Origin: Hydrangea macrophylla
Lineage: Eukaryota; Streptophyta; Magnoliopsida; Cornales; Hydrangeaceae
Direction: 5' to 3'
Assembly (NCBI GenBank): GCA_033977485.1
Contig: CM066988.1
Location: 140,375,359 to 140,439,358 of the forward strand
DNA: 64,000 bases
Position 1 is the stretch's first letter. The number at the start of each line of letters is the position of its first letter. The translations under genes and the position numbers were made by a program. Shown here in pieces: positions 32,604 through 44,000 of the stretch. The notes under the pieces are model-generated. The model searched no databases. It was not told where the DNA came from and saw only the letters and a program-made list of their open reading frames with translations.

Positions 32604-33339
32604 CTAGCAGATCACCGGCGGCCTGGTGAGCCAACAATGGTGGGCGGCACTACCAGTAATACCGTTCGGGTATATGCGTTTCAGTGTATGCTCTAGTTAT
32701 TAGGTTTCTCCAGATCGTTCCCCTTTAGAAGGATATGGGTGGGCTCTTTTATAGATGCAAGAGTCCACCTCTACATGGCAACTTAGATACATTAGGAAGC
32801 CTATATCAATCACAATTCGATGTGCATAAGTTAAGGGAAGATCCTTATCAGATTAGGAATCTATCGAGTTTTATTCCTAATAGGACTCTGGCCGCACAAG
32901 GAAACTGCTGGAGTTGAGCCGTGCGTCCGGGAGAGCCGCCGAAGGTCACGCCCGGGCTGTGCTGGCACCCCGAGTGGTTACGCTGGCAAGCCCTGGGTAT
33001 GGACCCCAGGGTTCTGCTTGGTCTTTGATGCTGACGTGGTCGTTGGGCCCATGCTGGATAATTCTGAGCATATCAGTTAGTATCGAACTCTGATTATATA
33101 TATCAACCCTAGAACATTCCAATGTGTGGTTTGAATCATTACTCTGATGGTTTGACTTTGGTTGTGGACAATGTGGTGACTTTCAACTGTCATGGCCTAC
33201 GGGTCCAAAAAGGAATTTATTTTCTCTATTTTTGCTACTGCGGGGCGTGACAATAAATTTCTCAAACAGGACCCTAACAGTATGTAAGTTTCATTCCAAA
33301 CAGTCCCTGATCACAAAACAAGCAAAACTGGAAACTGCC

Positions 33340-33620
33340 AAAAGTCGCGCGCGCGGGCCGCTCGCGCGAAGGGTCGCTCGCGCGGGTCGCTCGCGCGATA
33401 TGCCTAATTTTCATTTTATATATATACTTTTCTGTTTGCCTGAAAAAGCCAAGGTCGCGCGCGCGGATCGCTCGCGCGAAAGGTCCCTCGCGCGACCCTC
33501 GCTCGCGCGACCTACCTAAATTTCATTATATAAATATAAACTCTTCTGTCTGCCTGGAGACGCATGCCTCGCGCGCGCGGGCCGCTCGCGCGATTCTCGC
33601 GCGCGCGATCGTGGCGCGAG
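33340..33620 (+). repeat. CpG-dense CTCGCGCGA array in solo LTR B
   Basis: Many copies of CGCTCGCGCGA-like words, in three blocks separated by ATATGCCTAATTTTCAT-type spacers of about 110 bp. Element A has a weaker version at 9025-9215. No supported coding frame. Confidence 0.75.
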
Positions 33621-34935
33621 CTGATGCTGAGGCTTCGTCTTCTTCCCCAGAATTCCCCTGTTTCAGTTTTAAGGGTCCATTTTGACCAATTTTCAATTTC
33701 GGAAGTAATTAGGCCTTATAATATATGATTCTCTTTGTTTTTCAACAAGGATTAAGAATCCAAAACCAATTTAATATGATTCAATCTATAGCTCTCTCAT
33801 TTTATGAAATTTTAATAGATGACAAAATTTCATTTTCAATATACTTTGTGGTATGAACAAATTAGGCTCTATAACTTAAACTATATACTCTATATACTAT
33901 AATCTTGGATATCCAACTCTGAAAACGGATTTAGATTAAGGTTGGAAATATCTTGATTTTTCAAGCCATGGATATCAACGTAAAAATTTCAAGGGTGATA
34001 TACAATTATACACATACAAGCAGTAAATTAACATGAATTACATTAGGAGTGAGTTTAAATTACTCACTGTGATAGAGATTTGAAGTGTGTGTTGAGAAAG
34101 ATAAGAAAGTAAGAGGCCCAACTTCAAGCTTGGCAATGGTGATTAAGCTTTCTCTCTCCAGAAACTTAAACTCTCAAGCTCTCTCTTATCTCTCTGATAT
34201 TTGGTTTACTCCAAGAGTGCAGATTAAAGTGTGTGTAATGAGAGGGAGTGAAGTGTATATGCATATATAAAGAGAACACAAACTTGGGGACCAAGATCCT
34301 TCCAATTCACTCAACAATTTGAATTTGTTTTCAATTTCTAAAAAAATCAAGAATATGCACAGCTCATGTATTCATTGCATATACGTATATGCAATCTCAG
34401 GTGTTGAAGAGGCAATTTAGAGTAGTAGGGGTCAACTTTGGAGTGTTTGGCAAAAACAACTTTTGGCATAAGATATACACATACACAATTGCAATACCCA
34501 AACAATGCATATCCAATGATTACTTGCCATAAATAGCAATAAAGCAAATGTCATGTCTTTGCTTTACATCACTTCCAAAATCTGTGGAAGTTTAGCACAG
34601 CGCGGACAGTTTTGAACATAAACTGGTATTTTCGTGGCGCGGTGTTCGTCACAAAAATACGAAAAATTCATTTTAACATAAGAAATGATTTTCTGGTTTT
34701 ATAAAGATGCAGTTTAAATTAAAAAGGAAACATTTCCACCGTTTTGAAATACAGATTTTGAAATTCAACACGGGTATTACCAATTTTGTAAAATTGCAGT
34801 TTGACCCTAATAAGAATTTTAAATTATGAGATAAGGCATGAAATAAATTCTACACACAAGAATTGAAATAAAAGTGGACAATAAATATTAAATATGACAA
34901 TGCAAATGAATGAGAATGCAGGTTATTACATGTAA

Positions 34936-35806
34936 TTTGAAATTCGCACATTTTCAATAAATAAACAGTTCTTAAATTACACTTAGACAACATTTAAGGG
35001 CATTTTGGACAATTAAACAACAACTATTTGTTAGCTTATTTAACAAGCACCGCTACAACTTAATCATTGCTTCTGAAAAGTTGCACTAAATAAGTCCATA
35101 ATTTATTATGAGTTCTAAAGCTATAATCTGATAAGCTAAAAACTATAATCTATATAATTAAGATGCAACAAATGGGGCCATAGTGACACCTGACTTACTC
35201 TCAACTCTCAAGTGCTTTGGTAAGTGCTAGATTTTAGGGTTAAAAGTTTGCAATCAGGGACAAAGTCAAGATTTTTTCTTAGAGGGGGGCAAAATGGGGT
35301 TCGAGGCAAGCACTCCCCAATCCAATATCAAATTGTACGTGGCATAACTTTGAGACTGCGCGGGTTGAGGTAGGAAGCTGCAAAAGAGACCCGTAATGCA
35401 GATCGTTTTAAAAACTTGTCGGAACTTTGAAAATACCCCACCAAAATGCCAGATTAACGAAAGAACGTCGGATCTGCATGAGTAAATCACGAGATCTAAA
35501 AGGACAACGATGCCTCCACAAAAGGAGTAGCAGAATCTAATCGTAGAATGAGGAGACCAAGGCGATCGCGAGAATGAATACCTGGACCAAATAAAACGGA
35601 AAAAAAAACACCAAAACACATCAAAGAGAGGGACAAAACCCCCGTAAAGGTACACCAGTAAATGAGAGGGTCAAAAACTCTCCCTCCATGAACCGAAAGA
35701 AATGCTGATTGAGAGAGTTCTTTAGAGGGAGAGAGCGCGGGTTGTTTGGTGCTCTTATGTAAAAACTAAGCTTGGAACAACGTATTAAAATGAAGAGGCA
35801 AGGACA
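34936..35806. other. Intergenic stretch without supported gene
   Basis: The 129-codon minus-strand frame at 35266-35655 and its overlapping neighbour have no recognisable domain. I see no motif that argues for a gene. Confidence 0.45.
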
Positions 35807-35815
35807 ATACATTTA

Positions 35816-36010
35816 CGAGTAATGTTAGATGCACTCTCAATTGCACAATTAAATGCACAACCCTATTTAAAAATATTAGACTTTGTGTTGAAAAGTTTGC
35901 ACATAATGCACACCATTTTTTTGTGTACAGACTTTTCAACACAAGATACAACATTTTTAAACAGAGTTGTGCATTTGGTTGTGCATTTAAAAGTGCATCT
36001 AGCATTACTC
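35816..36010. mobile_element. Mutator-type foldback MITE
   Basis: The ends GAGTAATGTTAGATGCAC and (reverse complement of the right) GAGTAATGCTAGATGCAC pair over about 95 bp. A perfect 9-bp duplication ATACATTTA flanks it (35807-35815 and 36011-36019). Frames on both strands across it are by-products of the inverted repeat. Confidence 0.8.
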
Positions 36011-36018
36011 ATACATTT

Positions 36019-36759
36019 AGTCGGTTCTTCCAAAACTTTAGAGCTATATTGGTTGTAATATTTCAAACTTACTTCTGTGTTCCCAAACCAAAAGACAATT
36101 TCATAAGAGTAAAGATTGAGATTCTCCCAAAGACAGAATTTTTGGGACATAACCTAAAGGATATGTATGTAAATCTCATGTGAAGTCACTGGATCCCACA
36201 GTGACACAAGAGAGATAGATACATCTCTTGGGTTGTGTCCCAAAAGTTATGTCTTTCGGTGTGTCCCAAGTATTACCCATATCATAACACTTCGACAAAC
36301 ATGTGTTTTGTTTATTTATTTATTTATTTTATTGAAGAAATTTAGTGAAAAATCTTTCATTTTAGATTAATTAAATTTAAAGAAGAATCTATTTTTTTGG
36401 GGTCAAAACTCTATGACTAGTAAAACTTAATTGGATCAAATTCGTATGTTTTAAAAGTTATGTGAAATTCACATTAATTATTTTATTTTTATGTGAAATT
36501 TCACATAACTATTTTAATTTGTTGCAAAAATTATGTGAATTTCACATAAGTATTAATATAACATATGGCCATTTGACTAAACTAAAAAATGGGTTGAAAC
36601 AAATAATAAAAAGTATAGTTTAGAATAATTTTGACTAAAATTCTCTCTTTTTTTTTTTTTTCGACGTTCATTTATTTTTATCTTTTGGTTTGAGAACACA
36701 CAAGTAAGTTTGAGAAATATCAGACCAAATGTTGCTCTAAAGTTTTGGAAGAACTGACT
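36019..36759. mobile_element. Long-TIR element (Mutator-like), abutting the previous MITE
   Basis: The left arm (36019-36100) and the reverse complement of the right arm (36680-36759) match over about 80 bp: AGTCGGTTCTTCCAAAAC against AGTCAGTTCTTCCAAAAC. The interior is AT-rich and non-coding and contains the nested MITE at 36107-36278. I could not confirm a target-site duplication. Confidence 0.65.
36107..36278. mobile_element. Mutator-type MITE, copy 2 of the family at 31-191
   Basis: The ends GAGTAA... and (reverse complement) GGGTAATACTTGGG... pair imperfectly. The flanks carry a near 9-bp duplication (ATTTCATAA and ATATCATAA). The loop matches the first copy: GTCACTGGATCCCACAGTGA against GTCACTGGACTCTACACTGA, each followed by GAGAGATAGA.ACATCT. 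Confidence 0.7.
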
Positions 36760-37379
36760 GTATTGTCCTTATCTGTTCATTTTAATCTGATTCAAACTCA
36801 GTTGTTACATAAGAACACCAAACAAGCTCCTAGTTTTTTTTTTTTTGCGAAACCTCATGCATCAACCTAAACCAAATTTTCATGGCAATTTATTTTATTT
36901 TCCCCATTCTTTAAAACACAAACCAGCTTAGATACCAATTAGTCAATTACCAAACAGATTCTTGAAATGTATTTCAACTTTTGTATCTCAAATACTCTTC
37001 TCAAAATATGTTTTATTATAAGATCACTTCAATACCATCCCATAAAAATCCCTCTCCCAACTGATATTTGGGATACTCAGCAAGTCAGCATAGAATTACT
37101 TTTCTTTTTTTAATTTTCCAAAATGTTTGTTCTTTTTAACTTTTTTTTAAGTGTCAAGTCATTGAACTATTGAAGCAGTCTGCCAGCCACATTGACAGAT
37201 GTCCAAAATACCCCAGAATATTGCACAAAATTTTAAGAATGTTACATAAAGTAACGGTGTAAGTTTGTAATTTTAGTGAAAACAAAGGTCAATTAATCTC
37301 AAAACTAGTCGCCTAATACGACTGTTCCCCCACCCCCCAAAAAAAAAGAAATTCAGTCCACATTGGAGCAGAGCAGACC
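36760..37379. other. Upstream intergenic region of the ArfGAP gene
   Basis: AT-rich, with T-runs, and no open frame worth noting. The promoter of the downstream gene should lie here, but no clear TATA box could be chosen. Confidence 0.4.
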
Positions 37380-37534
37380 AAGGCCGAGGATACAGTGAAT
37401 TTCCAGCGGACAGATAAAAATGTTTCCTGTGTAAGCGGACACCCTAAAATCTCTCCATTTTCTGTCTCTTTCTCTCTCCTCTCTCTCTCTTCACATTCCT
37501 TTTTTTTTTTTTTTTTTAATTTTTTATTTTTAAC

Positions 37535-37578
<44 letters not shown>

Positions 37579-38015
37579 ATTTTCTGCAGAAAGCACTTCT
37601 CCAAGGTTTAGCTGTACAGAGCCGTCGTTCTTTGAATCTCCACTCAAAAAGGATCTATAAAATTCTCTCGTTCTTCGACACCAACTAGGCTGCACGAGCA
37701 CGATTAGGTTAGTTTCTAGGGTTCCAATACATATATAAATATATACTCGAATTTATATCCCTGTGTGTGTACTTGCACACACATGTTTTTTGCGAATTTT
37801 TTACTATGTGATTCAACTTCTATGACTTTGATTCTCCAGATCTGATGCTCTTCAAGTTCGAATTTTGAGCGATACTGTGATTGTTTCATGTTTGTTGAAT
37901 TTTTTTTTTTTACTGTTGGTGATGATTCTGATTTTGATTTTGATTTATGGTGGATTATGTTGGATTGATCTTGTTATCTGTGAAACTAGGTTTTGATTGG
38001 AGTTTAAAGCGGGAA
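37380..38015 (+). promoter_or_regulatory. 5' leader of the ArfGAP gene with a CT-rich tract and probable leader intron
   Basis: A pyrimidine-rich stretch (37455-37575, with a CT microsatellite at 37540-37575) is typical of plant 5' leaders. A probable leader intron runs 37708-37989 (donor GATTAG/GTTAG, T-rich body, acceptor AAACTAG), leaving 26 nt before the ATG at 38016. Frames inside the leader are not supported. Confidence 0.55.
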
Positions 38016-41000
38016 ATGGCGAGCCGAAAGGAGGAGGAGAAAATTGAGAAAATTATACGGAGTCTTCTCAAACTTCCCGAGAATCGGAGATGTATTAATT
38101 GCAACAGCTTGGTATGCTACTTATTACCTTTTCCCCAAATTTTGTGTGCTTTAAATGGTGGTTTTTTTTTTTTTCCTTCTTGTTTACATGTCTTGTCTTT
38201 TGAATTTGAGTGGCTTGCTTATTATATATAAGTGTATAATTTGAGTTTTTGCGTCTTCTTGTAGTTTGTGAGGAGTCACTTCAATTTTTTCAACAAATTT
38301 AGTTAACAGCTGATGAGTTACTGCATTTTCTCTTGAATTAAAGAAAGGAAAGGCTTTACTTATCAATATTTTAAACTTGGAATTCATATTGAGGTACTAT
38401 TATCACTAATACCTCAATATTTTAAACTTGGAATTCATATTGAGGTACTATTATCACTAATAATTGCTTTGAATTGAGGCAATAAAAGGTGCCTTGCTTC
38501 ATTTATCATTTTCTTGGGAAGGTGTGACAATTATTTGTTTCCGTTAACCTGGAGTAATCCTGAGTCCGTGACCTATTTGAGCTTCCCACTAATTTTGATG
38601 GGCACATTCAATCCCTGTGGTAGGGCACTGAGAGAGACAACTCAAACTCAGGACCTTCCATATGTATTAGTCTTAGGCTCTTATTAGCCATCTCGCCTAC
38701 CCTTATGGTTTTACAGGTTCTTATTTCGTGACTGACGAAATTATTGAAGTCCTTTATAGAATCTCCATTACACCCAAGGGTTGATTTAAGTGTTTATGTA
38801 ACTTAGCTGATCCGTCATGGAAACTTCGCTCTTTTTGGATATTCATGTCAAATCAGAATATGGAGTTGCCAGTCAATGTAAAAAATCTTAAATTGAAAAG
38901 GTCCAAAAATGTGTGTGTTGAAGAGATGAATTATATCTATTCCTGTGTCTTATCATGTCTAATACAAGTAAATACATCCTGTTCTGAATTGTCCATAAAG
39001 CATGGAAATAACAAATATGTGGAGAGAGAAAATTCCCTTAGTATTTTGCAATAACAAAGCCAAGTTAGATTAATTATCATTTGCTACTTTTGGGTTAGAA
39101 AGTTGCCTTTTAATGGAAAATGAATCAATTACTGAATGTCTCAAGTCTCAACGCTGACTTGTTTTTATGTTTTAATTATTGTAAGATACGAATTGCAACG
39201 AGAACTCTTAAACTCCAGAGATCCATGTGAGATGAGAAAAATGATGTCCTGAAGTTTCATGGAAAAATATCAAGAGTGATGAAGTGGAAGTCTTGACTAT
39301 AGGTGTTTCTGATGATAATTTCTGTATTTTGTGAATGACACAATATCTTTTGCATATAACAGTTTTTGTTGCATGTATACATTCCATCTCAATTCTCTGA
39401 CTTACCCGTTAACATACAAAACTGTAATATGCATGCTACATTCTTGATGAAGTTCAAGGCATGTGGGTGATCTGACTATGCAAAAGTTTAAAAGTTCATA
39501 ATTCAAATGTTAAATCACAAACTCTTATCGCTGAAATGGACATGTGACATGGACCATAGACGCACAAAGCGGAAGCGCTAAATTTTAAGAGGGTCAAAGG
39601 TTTGGGTGCGTCTAAGAAGCGTCCAAACATTTCAGACAAATATATTTTTATTTAATTAGTGAACATAATTTTGGATTGGCACAAGATTTTTTGATAGTAG
39701 ATTTGTTTTTAAAAGTCTTAAACTGCATTTTCCTGCATAAAAATATTTCTTGGATAAGTTTGAGCAAGATAAGAACTTGACTTTATTTATAAGCTGCTTT
39801 GATATTTGGTTGTGGTGGGAGCAAGGTTCTAACATGAGGGGAAGGAGGTTCTGACAAGTTTTTAAGTAAGAAGTGCGGAATCACGAGTCTATGGTGGGAG
39901 CATGACCTCTTTAGAAGGTTCTTGCTTCTAAGGCATGACATGCCATTGACATGGACATGGTGACTTACATGTAGAATGACATTACGACTCAGAGAAAAAT
40001 AGGACAGAACCTTTGAGTACCCACAAGCATTTTGGATATGAACATATGTATTGGGAGGTATTACCGTCTGTAATATGTGGATATTGTCAGGGGTCAGCTT
40101 GAAAAGTCATTGTCCTTGTCTTTCAACACTGTCTTCCACTTCATTTTATTTGTTTATTCAAATGGATGTCAAACATATATCCTTGCGGAGGATTGCATTT
40201 ATTACCATGTTTTCTTATGGACATAAAATCAGCATAGAAGCCTAGGTTCCTTGATCCTTATCTTGTTTTGCCTTTACTATCAGAAGAAAAAGATAAAGGA
40301 GAATTTTTTGATGTTTATTCCTCAATATTACACAATATATACAAGGAGGAGAGAAGAAAAGGAAAGAAAGGATAAGATCAAAACAATCTATTCCTAAAAT
40401 ACATCCATAAATTACGGGGATATAAATATAAAATATTCCAACACTCCCCCTCAAGCTGGAGTGAAGGCATTCACGAGTCCCAGCTTGACAATAGATGACT
40501 TTAAGTGAGATGGTCCAACAGACTTTGTGAGCACATCTGCAGTCTGATCTGAAGAAGGAACAAAGCACGGAGAGACAATACCAGAACGAACTTTCTCACG
40601 AATAAAGTGGATATCAACCTCAACATGCTTGGTACACTCATGAAGAACAGAGTCTGAAGTAAGCATTATAACAGACTTATTATCACAAAACAATGTAGAG
40701 GGCTCAGAAATTGGAAACCCTAATTCCTGTAGAAGAGACCGAAGCCAAAGAAGCTCACAGGTACCTTGTACCATAGCACAATATTCGGCTTCAGCCGATG
40801 ATCTTGAAACAAGTGCTTGTTTCTTGCTTTTCCAAGAGAGAAGGTGTTTACCATAGAAAGTAAAAAAACCCGAAGTTAAACGCCTATCACTCTTGGAACC
40901 AGCATAGTCTGCATCTGTGAAACACGTGACCCCAGATTGTGTTCCTGCAGCAAAGAAAAGGCCCAGACATGGGCAAGTTTTAAGATACCGAAGAATATGA

Positions 41001-44000
41001 TGAACGTCGTCCATATGAGAAGTACGGGGGGCATGCATGAACTGGCTAACAACACTCGCAACGAAAGCAAGATCAGGTCTAGTATTGGTCAAATAAATGA
41101 GCCGATCAACAAGGCGCTGATAAGAAGCCGGATCGGATAACAGTTCTCCTGACTAAGAAGATATTTTGATATTTGGATCCATAGGTGTGGAAGCAGGGCG
41201 ACAACCCATCATGCCAATATCACTGAGGAGATCCAAGATATATTTCCTTTGGTTCATTAAAATCTCATGACGAGACCGGGCATTCTCAATACCAAGGAAA
41301 TATCTGAGAGGATCCAAGTCTTTGGCATCAAATGCCATTCCAAGTTTTTCTTTTACCCTCGTAATTCCTGCAGTATCATTGCAAGTATTAATAATGTCAT
41401 CAACGTAAACTGACCATCTCGACGTCGTCAAACAAAGCAGGTGTGATCAAAGTGACACCTAGTGAATCCAATAGAGAGAATTACATCACTAAAACGACTA
41501 AACCATGTTCGAGGAGACTGTTTTAACCCATAAAGTGACTTCCGTAGTCGACAGACTTTGCCAGAATACTCCCCCTCAGCCCGAAAACCCGGAGGGGGAT
41601 CCATATAAATGATTTCCTGGAGATCCCCATTCAGAAATGCATTCTTCACGTCAAGTTGATGAAGAGGCCAAGAATAAGAGGCAGCCAAAGAAACAATAAG
41701 GCGAACAGTAGTAAGTTTAGCCACAGGAGCAAAAGTAGCATTAAAGTCTTTGCTTGGGATCTGAGTAAACCCTTTAGCAACCAAGCGAGCCTTATAGCGA
41801 TCAATAGAACCATCCGGAGGTACTTGACTGTAAAGACCGATTTGCACCCAACTGTCTTTTCCCTGGGAGGAAGAGAGACAAGATCCCAAGTGCGGTTATG
41901 CTAAAGAGCATCCATTTCTGCTTGCATGGCCTAAACTCAATGTGGATTTTGGAAAGCCTCAGACTCAGAGCTGGGAATTGTAACCGAATCTACTTGACCA
42001 AGAAAAGCTTGATAGAGTTCTGAAAGAGCTGAATATGAGACATACTGGGAAATAGGGTGATGAGTTGAGCAAGAATAACCATATCGATTTACTGGGCGAG
42101 AAATTCTAGTGGATCGTCTTATTGGTGCGGGAGAGGCAAGACCTAGATTCGAAGCAACATTTGGAGGCGGAGCATGAGCTTGTGGACGCCGGGAATAACG
42201 AAATTCGGGAGAAGATGTAATTATTGGTGGTAGGGAATCCTCGTTTCCAACCTCGGAAGAGGAAGAATCAAAGACAGGAACAGGACGAGGTTGCTCGTCA
42301 AGTTCAATGGTAGTCTCCTAGGGCACGGAGACGGAGGAACGATTGGACCCTCCAAAAACGTAACATCCATAGAAGTCATGGTTCGAGGTCGCGGTATCGG
42401 TGACCGGTGTGACAACACGGGCGCCACCGGTCGCCGCGTCGCGGCCTGGTATCGGGCGATACGCAACGATACGCTAGATTTAAGGCTCAAAAAAATATGA
42501 AAAAATAACCAAAAATTTTAAAATCATCAGAATAGCAAAATTGGCCTCATGGATTATCACAATACACAATGTACCAATGATATAATCACAAATTATTCAA
42601 TTGACACGCTGACGATCTAGTGTTTGATAGCTTTACACACATAACTGGATAAAAGTTGTTCAATAGTACTACATAATACACACATTATAATAACATGATA
42701 ATAAAAATACAACTTTGTAATATACAATAGAAAAATTAGTGCCAGAAGGAGTGTCGTGGGGGATCAAAATCCTCATCATTATTCCCTTGATTGTTGAAGG
42801 CATTATATGGATATGGAAACTGAAGGCCTCCAAATAAAATTGAACCATACTCTGAAGGTGCAGGTTGAGACGACTGGCTTGATGATCCATAATCTGGGTT
42901 TTGGGGTTGAGAAGGATTGACAGGATTTGTACCATGATAAAATTCAAGTCCTCGATACTCAACGCTACTACTGGATGATCCATCATAATTACAACCCAAA
43001 TCATAGCCTCTATAACCTCCTCCATCACCTGTGGCAGTGCTAGCTGATGTATCCCGATACCTCCTAGGAGCACGATCATAATACCCACCACTGCTAGTAC
43101 TAGTAGATCTCTCAAGTTGTCGTACTGGTGGTAGGTGTCCCCTACTCCCCGTGCTACTGCTTGAATATCCAGGATCGCCATGAGGACCATATCCATGTCC
43201 TATCGTATGATACGGCTGACCATATCCCCATGTCCTCCATATCCTCCATAATCCTGATATCCTATCCCCATAGTACGCAACTGATCATCAATACCTAAAC
43301 CACCAGCATTGTATCCACTAGAATAATCATCACCATTAGAAATCTCAGTCAACCCAGCCAAATGTTGACGCTGTGCATCTATTCCTGGCCTATATCCATG
43401 GTCTGTGTCTTGTGTGGCATAATATTGACTATTTCCCTCCGCCCATGACATGCCATGGGGTAAGCTAGAATGACCACCACCACCACTGTCGCCGCCATAA
43501 TCACCACCACCTCTTCTTTCGATGTCATTATCATCATTACCACCACCATCGTTGTTGTCATCGTCATCATCATCATCATCATCATCACTACTAGAACTAG
43601 AACTAGGAAAAATTGATTGACTTCTCTGTGCAATGCCCTTCCCTTTTTTGTTGAGTGTAGATTGCTTCGACCTTGAAGGAATAGGAGTATTATCTTCCTC
43701 CTCTTCTTCAGCTCCTGCTCTTTGACCTTCATCACTATATTGATTACCTTCATTCAACCATGTCAAATCATCCCCAAGAGCAGGTGCCTCTTTCTCCCTA
43801 ATCCAATCACCTAAAATATCATCATCTTCAAAAATATTATTCAGATCAATTGGATTATAATAATCCTCATCCTGTTTCTTGTACATGATGTTTCTAACTC
43901 GCAACCGCAAATTATAGTGCACAAAAACTAGTTTATGCAATTTATTCATTGCCAAGCGATTGCGGAGTTTGGTGTGAATTAGTGACCAGGTGCTCCAATT

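Larger units (their letters stand above)
16567..33075 (-). mobile_element. Ty3/gypsy Tat-lineage retrotransposon D
   Basis: It starts TGATGATGCC and ends GAGCATATCA, with a perfect 5-bp duplication GTTAG (16562-16566 and 33076-33080). Transcription runs on the minus strand: 5' LTR (28868-33075, split by element E), primer-binding site, gag, pol, then two antisense genes and the 3' LTR. Without E it is about 12.9 kb. The Tat assignment rests on the second RNase H domain after the usual one, the TGGCGCC primer site and antisense genes with a 'putative gypsy-type' domain, all known features of Tat/Retand/Ogre elements. It was probably functional until E landed in its promoter LTR. Confidence 0.9.
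28868..33075 (-). repeat. 5' LTR of element D, interrupted by element E
   Basis: LTR sequence is 28868-28996 and 32609-33075; with one copy of the CTAGC duplication removed it is 596 bp, the same as the 3' LTR. The minus-strand TATA box (complement of 32746-32753) is separated from gag by the whole of E, so D can no longer be transcribed normally from its own promoter. Confidence 0.9.
13686..33252 (-). mobile_element. Solo LTR C, reverse orientation, inserted in B
   Basis: On the plus strand it starts TGTAATACCCGC and ends GCGGGGCGTGACA, flanked by a perfect 5-bp duplication ATAAA (13681-13685 and 33253-33257). Read on the minus strand it begins TGTCACGCCCCGCAG and ends GGGTATTACA, so it is related in termini to A and B but inverted. 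Own sequence is 13686-16566 plus 33081-33252, about 3.05 kb, and carries three tandem arrays. A second TGTAATACCCTG at 14876 may mark an internal duplication or a lost nested LTR end. No coding domain is seen. Confidence 0.7.
12462..34930 (+). mobile_element. Solo LTR B (same family as A), host of the nested stack
   Basis: It starts TGTCACGCCCCAACG, ends GCAGGTTATTACA, and is flanked by a perfect 5-bp duplication TGTAA (12457-12461 and 34931-34935). Own sequence is 12462-13685 plus 33258-34930, about 2.9 kb. It matches A in both halves: the CACACTTTAG/CAGGGAGTGTCC array at 13140-13400, the CGCGCGAG-rich block and the TACTCACTGTGAT block. It has no internal domain and no second LTR. Confidence 0.75.

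Noticed and set aside
12089..35180. A further transposon enclosing element B (GGGCCCTTATATTT and GGCCCCATTTGTTGC ends)
   Set aside because: Terminal match is weak and no target-site duplication could be found; recorded only as a possibility.
35266..35655. 129-residue minus-strand frame
   Set aside because: Phe/Ser/Tyr-rich with no domain; overlapping frames and AT-rich context suggest chance.
37395..37688. 97-residue frame upstream of the ArfGAP start
   Set aside because: It lies in the CT-rich leader, is dominated by Ser/Leu repeats and is not in frame with the ArfGAP coding exon.
43379..43753. 124-residue methionine/valine-rich frame
   Set aside because: Out-of-frame reading of the acidic/glycine-rich tail (GAT and ATC repeats) of the hAT transposase pseudogene.
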